Part shown: piece after piece, positions 8,032 through 19,000 of the stretch
Numbering within the stretch: position 1 is the stretch's first letter
Layout: each line of letters starts with the position of its first letter
Source: Neorhodopirellula lusitana
GTDB taxonomy: Bacteria > Planctomycetota > Planctomycetia > Pirellulales > Pirellulaceae
Reading direction: 5' to 3'
DNA length: 64,000 bases
Assembly (NCBI RefSeq): GCF_900182915.1
Contig: NZ_FXUG01000001.1
Location: 1,178,001 to 1,242,000 of the forward strand
Translations under genes and position numbers: made by a program
The notes under the pieces: model-generated
Seen by the model: only the letters and a program-made list of their open reading frames with translations
What the model was told of the DNA's origin: nothing
The model's database searches: none

Positions 8032-9118
8032 GTTTTACGTCTTGATGGAGCCGTGGGAAATGCGTGAAACCTGAGAAGACTGCGTGTTTTGAAATAAGCG
8101 TTAGCAACAACACAGGCCCCCGCGTTTCGTAGTGCCGACAAGCTTCAAACCGATGCCCAGCTCAACTCTCTGATGCTCACAGGCACGCAGCGATGAAAAC
8201 GAAAGGGACGCTGGTTCTAATCGGCTGCATTCTGCTCACCGATTGCCACTCGATCGGTTGCTGCAACCTATCGACGCCTTGTTGTACTGCGATTCAGCGA
8301 CAGGAAAACAGGTTGAACGTGGTCGCCCCAACATCGTCATCGACCAACTTGGATGGTCGTCGGGACGCCGACGAAGTTGGGATACTGGGATCGTCGCGCT
8401 GACAAACATGACGTTTCACCACAAACGGAGAGCACACTGGCTCAGTACATGAAACCGTGCAAGAACAGGCGGAAGCAAAGCGGAATCTTTCACCTGACTA
8501 CGGCAGCAACTGCGGCGGCAAGATCGCTTCGTTTGTTCCCTTCGGGGCTCCCCTCGGTCGTCTCGCCGGCGCGGCGTCGGGCATGCCACCAATCGACTCA
8601 GTAAACGAGGCGGCTCAGGTGACTCAGGGACGACAAGCGAGACCAGTTGCGATACTTCGAACGTCAACTGGAAGATGATCCATCTGAATAATTGATTCAG
8701 GACCGCCGGAACAAGTGGCGGGAGATTGTGGGCGAACGCTTCGCGGTCGCTCCCCTTAGCACCGACTGCGGAGCGTTCGGTCACAAATAGTGTCGTCGCT
8801 ACGCAATCGGAGGGTGTCGTTTTCAATGTCGAGGAAATCTGCTTCGACAGCAAATTTTCAGTCAGCCGTTTTTCAAACGCCCGTCTCGCCGACGGAAGTG
8901 CTTGCTGTCACTGAGCAGGAAATCGTGAAGAACGCAATAACCGATCAGCATGATGATCGGTCGTCATGTCTTCATCGCAAACTCAGTCGGCTTTCGATTG
9001 GACGTCATCGTTTGCGTTGCAGTGCCGGATCGATAGCGATGTAGAGCAGTCGTGTGCTGTGCGTGTCTCTGAAGCATTCTTGTTGCTCACGGAGACGGAC
9101 GCGAACGTCACCACACGA
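8032..9118. other. 1.1-kb gap with no convincing gene
   Basis: Several short frames exist on both strands. The most gene-like is at 8193-8402 (plus), whose product begins with a lipoprotein-like leader (LVLIGCILLTDC), but it has no clear ribosome-binding site and its remainder looks random. The stretch holds one copy of a dispersed repeat (8469-8600) and a short hairpin around 8941-8962 (CCGATCA pairing with TGATCGG). No decayed gene was recognised. Confidence 0.5.
8469..8600 (+). repeat. dispersed intergenic repeat, copy 1
   Basis: About 130 bases beginning GCGGAAGC and ending CATGCCACCAATCGAC match 27898-28028 in the same orientation, at roughly three quarters identity by eye with one three-base gap. 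In one frame both copies read LSP(D/N)YGSN and IASFVPF, so this may be a remnant of a coding sequence. The two copies lie on either side of the polysaccharide locus. Confidence 0.7.
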
Positions 9119-10987
9119 TTACCGAGCAAGCTGTACATCGCTGAAGGTCTGGTAGTTGTTTTCATCGATTAACAGGAAGCAAAAGGCGTCGATTCCTTCC
9201 GGGATCAGGGCGCTAATGGTATTGTCGGACGAAGAAATCGTGACCGGCATTTTCATGCCCAGCCGCACATCGAGTTCCTTCTTTCCTCGCTTCGGATTCC
9301 TTTTGTTTTTGTTTTTCGTCGCGACTGGCAGATCACGATAAATCACGTACGCGGTCTCGATTGCAGGCCCCGATTCATTCAGCGAAACAGTCGCTGTACG
9401 ATTGGATGCTTCGAACGTCACCGTATTGATCTCCGCCGCCGGTTTTGTTTTGCCTTTGAATGCCGGGTTGAGATACGGGCCCTCCACTTGGTTCTCTTCG
9501 AGATGGCGATCCAGCTTGGCTGAAAGGTCTTTGAGAACTGGAGCGTATTCGGGGTCCGTCGCCAGATCCTTCATTTCCTCGAGGTCCTCTCGCTGCCCGT
9601 TTTGGTAGAGACGATACAGACTGTAGTCCCTGGTTTGATAGTTCTTGAGGAGCTTGAAGTCCCCGTCGCGAAGACTGGCTTTCATCGATTCCTGGCCATG
9701 CGGAAAATGCCAGAATAGATTTTCTCGCGCCGCCCCTTGCGCATCCACAATCTGCTTGGCGCCATCCAAAAGCACGGGAGTGATGTCCAAGCCGCTCAAC
9801 TCTTTCTTTGCTTCTGGTGCAATCGTGGACTGCGTCAAATCCAGAATCGTCGGGAAGTAATCGAGCTGGTTGACCAACCCATCAAACTGCGAACCCTTGG
9901 GAATCCCGGGCCCCACCACAATCATCGGAACACGAATTCCGCCCTCTTCGGCATGTGTCTTTCCAAATTTCAGCGGAGTGTTATCGGACAGAACCTCCTT
10001 GCCATGGCGCGTCGCGCCACCATTGTCCGAGGTGAAAATCAGATAGGTCGTTTCGATCAGCTTCTTGCCTTGATTGCGAGGATCATCAGTCTTTTCCAGG
10101 TGATCCACGATTCGTCCCAGGCTCCAGTCAACCGTGCTGACCATGGACGCGAAATAGGGGTTGTTCTGACCTTCGAGCGACTGAGCTCCCTTCTTCGGCG
10201 GGAAGGGTTGTCCCAGCTTATCGCAATAGTATTCGAGCAGCTCACCATTGCGGGTCATCGCTGGCCAGTGGACCATCCAGTGGGCCAAGTAGAGAAAGAA
10301 AGGTTTGTCATCGCTCTCTTCCATAAATTGTAGAGCGGACTCGGTGACCCCATCGTAGGGATAAGAAATCCCGTCCGGCTTCTTCGTGCTAACCGGCGGG
10401 TATTTGATTTGACTCAGCGGATACTTTGGATCATCGGCGGTTGAAAAGTCCTTCGTTCGATCGGCCGTCTTTCGATGCACCCCGCGATCCTCATGGCTGA
10501 ACTCAAAGCCGAAAAGAGACGAACTCAATCCAAGGTGCCATTTGCCCACATGGCCCGTATGATATCCATTGTCTTTCAGTGCCGTTGCCAAGGTGAGTGC
10601 ATCCATCTGAAGGTGCGCACCGAGATAGGGTTCAGAGAATTCTTCCGTCGGCCGATTTTTGGGAAAGTTGTCAAACGTAACATGGGTATAGCGGAGCTTC
10701 CCCGGATGCTGGCCCGTGATGAGTCCGGCCCGCGAAGGCGCACAACTCGGCGCCGCGGAATACGCTTGGGTGAAATTCATCCCCTGCTTTGCCAGCTCAA
10801 CTACGTTTGGCGTTTCATAGGGACAAGGTGAATCCACATCGTTCAGCTGGGTCCCCTGCCACCCAAGATCATCCACGTAAAAGATCAGGATGTTGGGCCG
10901 CGTATCTGCCGAAGCTGGCTTGGGAGTCAGCGCTGTTGCGGAAACGCCGATCAGCAGAGCAATTGTTGTCGTTCTAAGTAGTTTCAT
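9119..10987 (-). CDS. secreted S1 sulfatase
   Basis: 622 residues. The second ATG (MKLLRTTT) is preferred because AGGA lies eight bases before it, against two bases for the ATG at 10993. A signal peptide ends near ASADTR, followed by the metal-binding start PNILIFYVDDLG. The formylglycine site CAPSRAGLITG has its Cys near residue 82, and GYHTGHVGKWHLG and TSDNGGATRHGK follow. The last 120 residues (from about GPYLNPAFKG) form an extra beta-rich domain absent from the other sulfatases here. The enzyme hydrolyses sulfate esters, probably on a polysaccharide outside the cytoplasm, and needs a sulfatase-maturing enzyme not encoded in this window. It is the last gene of a minus-strand series of seven. 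Confidence 0.93.
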   Translation of the reverse strand: MKLLRTTTIALLIGVSATALTPKPASADTRPNILIFYVDDLGWQGTQLNDVDSPCPYETPNVVELAKQGMNFTQAYSAAPSCAPSRAGLITGQHPGKLRYTHVTFDNFPKNRPTEEFSEPYLGAHLQMDALTLATALKDNGYHTGHVGKWHLGLSSSLFGFEFSHEDRGVHRKTADRTKDFSTADDPKYPLSQIKYPPVSTKKPDGISYPYDGVTESALQFMEESDDKPFFLYLAHWMVHWPAMTRNGELLEYYCDKLGQPFPPKKGAQSLEGQNNPYFASMVSTVDWSLGRIVDHLEKTDDPRNQGKKLIETTYLIFTSDNGGATRHGKEVLSDNTPLKFGKTHAEEGGIRVPMIVVGPGIPKGSQFDGLVNQLDYFPTILDLTQSTIAPEAKKELSGLDITPVLLDGAKQIVDAQGAARENLFWHFPHGQESMKASLRDGDFKLLKNYQTRDYSLYRLYQNGQREDLEEMKDLATDPEYAPVLKDLSAKLDRHLEENQVEGPYLNPAFKGKTKPAAEINTVTFEASNRTATVSLNESGPAIETAYVIYRDLPVATKNKNKRNPKRGKKELDVRLGMKMPVTISSSDNTISALIPEGIDAFCFLLIDENNYQTFSDVQLAR

Positions 10988-11101
10988 ATTCATCGTCCTA
11001 TTCGGATGTTTATTCGTCTGTTTTTATTGTCCGCGAGTTCAGTTTGGCGCACTGCACTCAACGCATTTCTGAGTGTTTGTGTTTTCGATAGCGAACTTCG
11101 A

Positions 11102-14100
11102 TCATCGTTTCGTACGGGGCTTCGCTTTGTTTGCCTTTCCAACACCGCCTTCCAGATCAACCGCTTTGGTACCCTTCAGGGCTTTGGTCGGGTCCAAGCC
11201 AATCACATTGGGCACGTGCTGATCGCGATCGGTAACAATCTCGAACGACCAAGCCATCTGACTGGAACCCAAGTCAGCGGGCGGAGCTATCTGCAATCCA
11301 GCGGGAGTCATCTTCCAGCTGATTTCTGAGTCAGAACCGAGAAGCTTTACCGATTTCACTTGTCCGGCGTTCCAGCCCGCGGTGCCTGTGATCACAAATG
11401 GCGCCGCGGGTTCTGCCAGCATAATGGCGTAGAGGCTTTTGCCTTTGGCGGTGAAGGCAAGGTGTTCGCGTTTCTGAGCGAATTCCTTCCAATAGCGGGT
11501 TCCGTAGATGGCTTCTCCGTTAATCTTCAACCAATCGCCCATCGCCTGCAGACGCTCTAGTTGCGGAGGGGCAATCGTCCCGTCGGCCATTGGCCCGATG
11601 TTAACAAGGAAGTTTCCGTTGCGGCTAATCACCTCGATCATCTCATGAATGACACTTTCAACGCTCTTGTATTTATCGCCCTCCAAATAGCCGAAGGAAG
11701 TGCCAAACGTTGTGCAGCTCTGCCATTTCGGACCGATTACCTTGAGCTTTAGATTATCTTTTTCGAGACACCCCACACCGTCGGGCCAATTACGGTTCCC
11801 CCCTTTGTTGTTTACATAGACATCCGCTCCGCGCGCGGCACCGTCATTCATGAAATCCGTGATCATTCCTCGAACCTGATCATCGAAATATTTGATCTCA
11901 GGCTTCATGGTTCCTTTTCGCACCCGGTTTCCATCGCGTGTGTAGATGGGAAAGTCATCGACCCACAGCATGTCGGGCTGATACTTTGTCTGAATCTCCT
12001 TCCAGCGCGCGACATAGTCATCCACGTAAGCCTTGTTGTAGCTAAACTCGGGACCGTAAAGCATCGCAGCCTCAGGAACGCGCCGAATCTCCTCGGCGAT
12101 ATCCGGACGTGGCTCGCTGTGGACCACGTATTTGTCTTTGGCAAAAAAGCCAGTATGCCGCTCGCGGTGATAAGAGGGCGCATATTTTAACCCCTTGGCT
12201 CGCAGCGCTTTTCCGAGATCACCGACCAAGTCGCGTTTCGGTCCTTTGTCCATTGCGTTCCACGGCGTCAGCTCCGAATCCCAGTTGGCCCAACCGTCAT
12301 GGTGTTCCGCGGTCAGCACGACATACTTTGCCCCGACTTTAGAAAACAACGCGGCCCACTCGTCCGGATTCCAGTTCTCTGCCTTGAACTCAGAGACGAT
12401 ATCCTTGTAACCGAACTCTGGTGGATGGGCTCCCCAGCGTTTTTTCATATAAGGATAATAGTGCTTGGTATCTTGGTAGATCAGTTTCGGCACATGTTCC
12501 GAATACCCTCTGTTGCCCTTGCGATAACCAATTGTGCTGTAGGGGCCCCAATGAATGAAGATGCCGATCTTGCCGTCGTCAAACCAAGCCGGCACTGGCA
12601 TCTTTTGCAACGACTCCCAACTTCCGTCGTAAGGCGATTTCGTCTGCGCCGAAAGTGTTGTTGAAGTCGCCTGGGATGATTGCTCAGTGGTAGGGGCTGA
12701 CCGCTGGCCTTTCCTGCTCTTTTGCTTCTTATTTCGTTTCTTCTTTTGCTTCTTCTCTGGCTGGCTCTTGGTGGGCCCCTGAGTGTCGTCATTCTTAAGT
12801 ACCGCAGAAATTGACTGTGCGACCTGCTCGGCCAAGTAGGCGGAGCCAGCGGGAGTAAAATGAACATCGCCTTTCTTTATTTGGATCTCTGGTAGTCGTT
12901 TCAATGCATGGGCGTGCAGGTCGTTAACTAAAATATCGTTCTCCGACATAATCGACGCTGCGATCGCGTTGTATTTGATTTCGTCGCCCAGCTTTCGTCC
13001 GGCTTCATGCTCGGGAACCGGAGTCGTCGCGCACCAGATCAAAGTCGCTTCTGTTTTTTTCAACCGAGCGACGATCTTTTCCATGCTCTCCCGATATTGA
13101 TCCGGGCTCGCGGTTATCGTGCCGTTAACTTTGTCTCGACGTCCTTGTGTTTTTGACTTTGGGTTTCGGTAGCAAATGTCCCACAGGCCCCAATTAAAAT
13201 GGATGACATCCCACTTGCGATTGCCGAGCCACTTGTTGAGGTTTTGGCTGCCAAGTGACGCATATTTGCCGTTCGATGGAATTCGAAAAACATCGGCCTT
13301 TCCCGCCAGAAGCTTGCGAACGTCCACCGTATACGCATTGGAGATTGAATCGCCAATCAACAAAACGTTGGGAAGATCTGGATTGTCTTTAGGATCCGCA
13401 AAAGCACTTGCAAATTCCTTTCCCTCATACAACTCCTCCTCGCTCGCCAAATCCTGAGCCGAGGCGGAAGCACTTGCGGATTTTTCAAAGGTGAATGTTG
13501 CAGACTCCTGAGCACGCCACACTTTCGCCTTATGGGTTCCGGCTTTCCGTGATTTCATTGCCCTCTCAAACTCGCGTAGTCCCGGTGTGGAGGCTCGATC
13601 TATCAATAAGACAACATCACCACTTTTGAATCCGTATGTTGCCAATTCACTATCAGCGGGCACCTCAACCAGAAAGACACCCCTTTTTTCAGCCATACCT
13701 GTCGCCGTTAATTCCGCTTCGGTATCCAATGACTTGACCATGGCGCCGAGCACTTTTTTCGCAGGCGCTTTTCTGTAGATGTTCGGTGCCGCTTTGGCGG
13801 GCAGTACGATCGACGGCTTTCCTGCCAACTTCTTTAAGTCCGGAGAGGTGACTCCAAAACCGCTCATTGGGAAATTTTGAAAGCCCAACTTCAGGGGCGC
13901 TGACCCATCATTCACCTGGAAGTTTCCAGCTTTCGGCGCTACAAATTCTGCGTTGCCGTAGAGACTGTCTGCATCGTCGTTGGTTTGCTTTTGCAAGGCC
14001 ACAGCAGGAACGGTCTTTGTTGCCGCGGGGTTATGCACAAAATTGCGATTGCGAGAGCCGCCCCAGAGACTGGGATTTGATGAGCTGTAAACCGGAGTAC

Positions 14101-16054
14101 CCCAGATTATGTTTCGTTCAAAAACATCATAGGTGGGCTTCGGGTACGGCACATTACAGGTATACCCTTTTCCCAAGAGCACATTATTGATAACCGTGCG
14201 GTAGTATCCTTCGCGCGTCTTTAATCCGCCGGACAGACAAAGGTTATTGTACAGCTCATAGTTCGTGCAGCCATCGTCGAGATCAATGTCCCAACCGTGG
14301 TCACACTGCATTCGATTGTTGCGCAGAATGCTGGTCTGATACGCATCCCAGCGCGGCGAATCAAGATGTTTTTCGATGTAGAAACTGATCAGCGGCTTGC
14401 CGTTTTCATCCCGCTCGTTGGGACCGGCAGGCATGGCACTGTGCCAGATGCGATCGCGGCCCCATCCGTTGAAAGCGCCGTGGTCGTGGGTCTCCAACAC
14501 GGTTTCAAAGCAGTCGTTCCATTCGATTACATGACCGCCCCAAGTCCCGTCGCAGATATTGATCGCTGCACGTGGCGTATGACTGATGGTGTTATGGCGA
14601 ACCGTGATGCGCGAGGACATCGACAAATTCACGCCGGACACCTGCTTCTCAAAACGCCCGCAGCGCGTCATTAAATTATCCTCGACCAAACCATCCGCCG
14701 GATAGTCCTCACTTTTGGGGCCGACGACGGTGTCGATCTCAGCCAAAGGTCGGGCGGAGGCACGAAAACTGAATGCCGGATCCCGCACCGCCGCAAAGGA
14801 ACCGACAAGGACAACATCCGAAGCCCCGTTTTCGCGAAAGCGATTTCCACGGATGACGGTGTCCCGGTTGTAGCTGTCGACGACCACCGCGTTGCCGCCG
14901 AGTTCTTCAAATGAGCAGCCCTCGATCACGACATCTTCGGTGCCCCGCAAGTGAACGGCGCCCCCGCGATAGAGCGTCCAATCACTCCGCAGAAGCGGCT
15001 CGATCGTTTCCATGAAGGTTCGCGCGGTGCCAGTGAAGTGAATGCCCTCAAGGCGAATGTGCTTGATTGCCGTGGTCGTTTCATAGGTTTTGACACGAGT
15101 CAACGCGAGCCCGTTTCCACTCTTTGCTATTTCCATTACCGCGACAGGTTGTTTATGCTCGCCATAGAACTCGACGAGATGCTTAATCTGCAGCACGGCC
15201 TCGAATGTTGCCGAGGCCATGTCGACTCCCGCCGCGGGGTTGTAATACAGCCAGCCCTCTTTCGTATCGTGATACCACTCGCCGGGCGCATCGAGTTCCT
15301 CAAAAACATTCTCGATCATCCGGTAAGATGCATGGGCTGAACGATGGCGATTGTTTTGCCAACCGCCTTCGAACTGTAGTTCGCCGTTGGCCTTCTTGCC
15401 TACGACCTTGTAATGCTGACTGCCCCATAGCCCGCCATGCATACCATGCATGAACGCCCCCGTAGGGTCGCTCCACTGTTTGGCCTTGCTCGCATCCCAA
15501 GCATCCGGCGTGCAGCCATCGTAGGGCGCGTTTCCCGCTTTTCCGCCTTTGTGTTTTTGATTCGCAGCAAGCACGTAGCCTGCTCCCAGATCAGGATAAC
15601 GCGCCATAATTTGACGACTCTTATTTACAATCAGCTGATCTATCGCTTGCAGATCTTCGACTGGTGTACGGTAGATGCCGTCCTTCCAACTTTCCCACGC
15701 ACTATTGATCTGCTGAGCGCCCGTAAAAATGACTTCTGCTCCAGCCGCCGCACGATAAACCACCGGAGCGGCTTCGGTTCCGCTATCTTCTGGCGAAAAG
15801 GTCAGTGGCTTTGCAAAGCGATAGGTCCCCGAGGCAATGATAACCTGACACGCCTCTTTCCCTAGCGATCCACTCTCACGTAGCGCATCACGGGCGGCCG
15901 CAACGGTGGCAAAGGGCGCGGATTTTGTGCCCGGATTTGCGTCGTCCCCTTGAGGCGACACATAGACATCGTGTGCCAACAAACTCGAAGGCACCGCTGA
16001 CAACGCAACAGTCACCAACCACAAACAGATTCGTTTATTTTTTGGAATTACCAT
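11102..16054 (-). CDS. giant secreted enzyme: GH141-like beta-helix + PDZ + SGNH esterase + GH29 fucosidase
   Basis: 1650 residues with a signal peptide (cut near SSLLAHD). Domains in order: right-handed parallel beta-helix of GH141 type, about 28-760 (opening DVYVSPQGDDANPGTKSAPF, later DGTWGGHVIEWNDCFET); PDZ-like, about 785-860 (FKSGDVVLLIDR); SGNH/GDSL hydrolase, about 895-1090 (LLIGDSISN, HFNWGLWD, GDVHFTPAG); a Lys/Arg-rich linker, about 1095-1120; GH29 alpha-L-fucosidase, about 1140-1600 (IGIFIHWGPYS, LTAEHHDGW, the probable nucleophile in DMLWVDDFP, GNFLVNIGPMADG). No frameshift or stop was seen between domains. It probably removes acyl groups and fucose from one substrate. It starts 14 bases after the stop of the next upstream gene, so the two are likely co-translated. 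GH141 assignment is by resemblance; the other three domains are clear. Confidence 0.88.
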   Translation of the reverse strand: MVIPKNKRICLWLVTVALSAVPSSLLAHDVYVSPQGDDANPGTKSAPFATVAAARDALRESGSLGKEACQVIIASGTYRFAKPLTFSPEDSGTEAAPVVYRAAAGAEVIFTGAQQINSAWESWKDGIYRTPVEDLQAIDQLIVNKSRQIMARYPDLGAGYVLAANQKHKGGKAGNAPYDGCTPDAWDASKAKQWSDPTGAFMHGMHGGLWGSQHYKVVGKKANGELQFEGGWQNNRHRSAHASYRMIENVFEELDAPGEWYHDTKEGWLYYNPAAGVDMASATFEAVLQIKHLVEFYGEHKQPVAVMEIAKSGNGLALTRVKTYETTTAIKHIRLEGIHFTGTARTFMETIEPLLRSDWTLYRGGAVHLRGTEDVVIEGCSFEELGGNAVVVDSYNRDTVIRGNRFRENGASDVVLVGSFAAVRDPAFSFRASARPLAEIDTVVGPKSEDYPADGLVEDNLMTRCGRFEKQVSGVNLSMSSRITVRHNTISHTPRAAINICDGTWGGHVIEWNDCFETVLETHDHGAFNGWGRDRIWHSAMPAGPNERDENGKPLISFYIEKHLDSPRWDAYQTSILRNNRMQCDHGWDIDLDDGCTNYELYNNLCLSGGLKTREGYYRTVINNVLLGKGYTCNVPYPKPTYDVFERNIIWGTPVYSSSNPSLWGGSRNRNFVHNPAATKTVPAVALQKQTNDDADSLYGNAEFVAPKAGNFQVNDGSAPLKLGFQNFPMSGFGVTSPDLKKLAGKPSIVLPAKAAPNIYRKAPAKKVLGAMVKSLDTEAELTATGMAEKRGVFLVEVPADSELATYGFKSGDVVLLIDRASTPGLREFERAMKSRKAGTHKAKVWRAQESATFTFEKSASASASAQDLASEEELYEGKEFASAFADPKDNPDLPNVLLIGDSISNAYTVDVRKLLAGKADVFRIPSNGKYASLGSQNLNKWLGNRKWDVIHFNWGLWDICYRNPKSKTQGRRDKVNGTITASPDQYRESMEKIVARLKKTEATLIWCATTPVPEHEAGRKLGDEIKYNAIAASIMSENDILVNDLHAHALKRLPEIQIKKGDVHFTPAGSAYLAEQVAQSISAVLKNDDTQGPTKSQPEKKQKKKRNKKQKSRKGQRSAPTTEQSSQATSTTLSAQTKSPYDGSWESLQKMPVPAWFDDGKIGIFIHWGPYSTIGYRKGNRGYSEHVPKLIYQDTKHYYPYMKKRWGAHPPEFGYKDIVSEFKAENWNPDEWAALFSKVGAKYVVLTAEHHDGWANWDSELTPWNAMDKGPKRDLVGDLGKALRAKGLKYAPSYHRERHTGFFAKDKYVVHSEPRPDIAEEIRRVPEAAMLYGPEFSYNKAYVDDYVARWKEIQTKYQPDMLWVDDFPIYTRDGNRVRKGTMKPEIKYFDDQVRGMITDFMNDGAARGADVYVNNKGGNRNWPDGVGCLEKDNLKLKVIGPKWQSCTTFGTSFGYLEGDKYKSVESVIHEMIEVISRNGNFLVNIGPMADGTIAPPQLERLQAMGDWLKINGEAIYGTRYWKEFAQKREHLAFTAKGKSLYAIMLAEPAAPFVITGTAGWNAGQVKSVKLLGSDSEISWKMTPAGLQIAPPADLGSSQMAWSFEIVTDRDQHVPNVIGLDPTKALKGTKAVDLEGGVGKANKAKPRTKR

Positions 16055-16068
16055 TTCAACCTAAATGA

Positions 16069-19000
16069 TTATCGGAAGTTCATCTCAATCGCTTCAATGA
16101 TCGGCTTGGACTCATTCTCTGTCGTGTCCGTCAGACGAACCTCGAACTGAAAGCCATAGCCCTTCGGGAGACCGGACAGATCCATTTGTGCCGGCGTTTT
16201 CGCCACCTGTTTGGCGAAGCCAGGGATCGGTCCGTACGTTTCTTTGACCGTCTGCCAGTCTGTCCACTGGTCGATGGCGCCGTCTTTGTTGGAATCCACG
16301 CCGACACGAACTGCGACGCCTTCTACCCAGGGACCAGTACTCACGAAATCCTGCGTGGTCTGAGTGATCAGATAGAATTTATCTTCCGCGAACATAATAT
16401 CTGGATCGGGATGGCCAGCCCCAATGTTTCCACAGAAGGTGAACTGCTCATTGATGTCAGAGGAAGTAAACCACGCGACACTCATGGCATTCTTATCGCC
16501 ATGAGCAGTGGCGGGGTCGAAATCACCGAAGAGATAATATTGGCCACCGATAGAAATGGCCGCCCAGTCACCAAAAGCGTTCTGCTCCGGCTCGTGAATT
16601 TCGTATTCTGCAAACGCACGAATATCCCCCTTTTTAATTCTTTGTCGCGGAATGTCCTGCGGCACTGGCTTGGCGGGAAATTCGTCTTTGCGCGCTCCTC
16701 TATGCCAGTGCGGATGAAAGTACTCGCCCATTTTCCCAGTCGGTTTCGTGCGTTCATCGACCGCTGGCGGTAACATTTTGAAATCCCCTTTACCATCCTT
16801 GCTGACCGCATGCGTAGCGAGCGGAGAATCCCAAGCGTGGGTGGACGCATCGATCGGACTCCAGTCCTCCACAATCAGATGAAAGTTTCCATCCAGGTCA
16901 CGAATCACCGCGCAATCGGACCCATGGGAAGGATCGAGAAAAGCCATTCCCATATCTACCCCTGGTTCGCCATCGGTTAAATCAGCATCAATTGCCAAAT
17001 GCGGGTCTTGGTCATTGGGATAGTCATAATAAAGATACACCTTACCATCCACGAGTTCAGCAGTTGTCGCATTTCCCGCCTTCGGAGGTGACATCGGCCC
17101 ATGGAATACCCAGTTAACCATATCTCGGCTCTGCCAGCCGTAGTAACCTCCGCGCTTAGGATTCACTCCTCCAGGAGCGATAAACAGGTGTGGATTTTTC
17201 GTGCTCATGAGCGGAACATCAAACCCTTCCAGGGTAGCCGATGCTACAGGCTCGGCATCCTTACTCTTCTTATAACCAGCAAACAGCCAGTAATCGTCTT
17301 CTCCCATTCGTAGAAATACAGGTGCATTCTTGACGTTCTTCGGCCCGATCTGCCCAATCGGGTTCCAGTTTTGCCAAACCGGAGACTGGGCAATCGTAAT
17401 CGACTCCGCCGAACGCTTATCGTCGAAGGTTTTTAGCGTGCTCCGAAACGTCGCGGTCTTCGCCGTTGGTGTGGCCATGCCGTCTTTTATTTCAAGCTGG
17501 CCCTTCGAGTCGACGCTTTGCTCCCACTCAGCTTGAGTATCGATCGTCCATAGCATCGACGACTGCAGCAGCGTGTATTCATAGTGCTTGTAGTCGCGGA
17601 ATACCTTCACAGCTACCGCACCTGTGGCTGACGTCAGTGCGCGCTTCAGATCTTCCAGGTTTTGAACCTTCGTTGAGCCCACCCGAACAATGGTATCCCC
17701 GTTTTTCAGACCCGCTTCAGCGGCCGGAGAATCGGCATCCAACTTCACGACAAAAGCGCCGAAGGATTGTCCGCCAGACGCATCGATGAAATCGGGGAAG
17801 TCAGAAATAGTGACTAGCTCCATCCCGACCCAGTTCCAACTGCGGGGCTCCTTGGAGGATGCGGGAGTTGACAATGTTTTTTCTGCGGAGCCCACATGCT
17901 TCCCCGCCAACAACGAAGCCAACCAACTCTGTTGCACGACGGCGTCCACCTTCTTCAAGGTCACTTTATCGGCAAACCCGACCTCATGGCCGTTTGCATC
18001 AAAGGAGCTCGCAATCAGTGTGGTCGTCTGCCCAATACTCAGCGGCCTACTGTAGAGGGGCGAATCTACGGTCGGGACAGAACCATCGAGGGAATAACGT
18101 ACCTCGCCTCCACGGGCATCGGCGCGAATCACGACGTCGATGGAATCTTCAAACTCGGTGCTTCCACACATGACTCGCGTCATCTGATGACCGAACTGGT
18201 CCATGGGGAAGTTTTTGAAACCCAGCTTTAGCGCCGGCGAGTCGGCTTTAACTTTATAATTTCGATTTTCCGGATCAACAAACAGCGGATCGGCAAACAC
18301 ATCGTTTTCACCCTGCTTTTCCTGCCACTGCGCCAGACTCTTTACCTGGTTCCCCGCTGAAAAATCTTTCGCATTTGTATTCCACCAAATGTTGGAATCG
18401 AACCGACCCCAACTCCCATAATCCTCAGGCATGCGAGCAGAACCGATCACGCCTGTTGATATCCGCTTGGAACCTTCGACGGCTCCCGAGACCACCACAA
18501 TGTTTCGCTCAAAAACATCTTCGCTATTGTCCGCCGGCCAGCAATGTAAACCGATCGGAACCGCGCTCACCATGATGTTATTTTGCACCTCGCGGTAATA
18601 ACCATCGCGCAGCTTGAGCGTGGAGCCGAGCATCAGGTTGTTGTAGATCTGAAAGTTTGACGAGCCATCGTCCAGGTCGATTGTCCAGTTACCCGCACTG
18701 ACCCCGGATCGATAATTGCCCACTCGGTTGTTGTGCAATTTCACCGGCTTCATGGCGTCGAGCAGCACCTGTTCCTTGTTCAGGTTTCTCCCGTTCCAGA
18801 AACGTTCCCGCCCCCAAGCATTGAAGGGGCCGTGCTCACCCGTATCGAGGATGGTGTCGTAGATATCGCAATGCGACATGACGTGACCGCCCCAGGTGCC
18901 GTCGTTCAATGTCACGCCGGCGCGGGCAATGCGATACACGCTGCAATGATCGATCGTGATATCCATGGCCATGGAAACCAACACGCCGGAGGTCTGTTTT

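Noticed and set aside
8193-8402. Small lipoprotein gene
   Set aside because: Leader looks plausible but there is no ribosome-binding site and the rest appears random; kept only as a remark in the gap entry.
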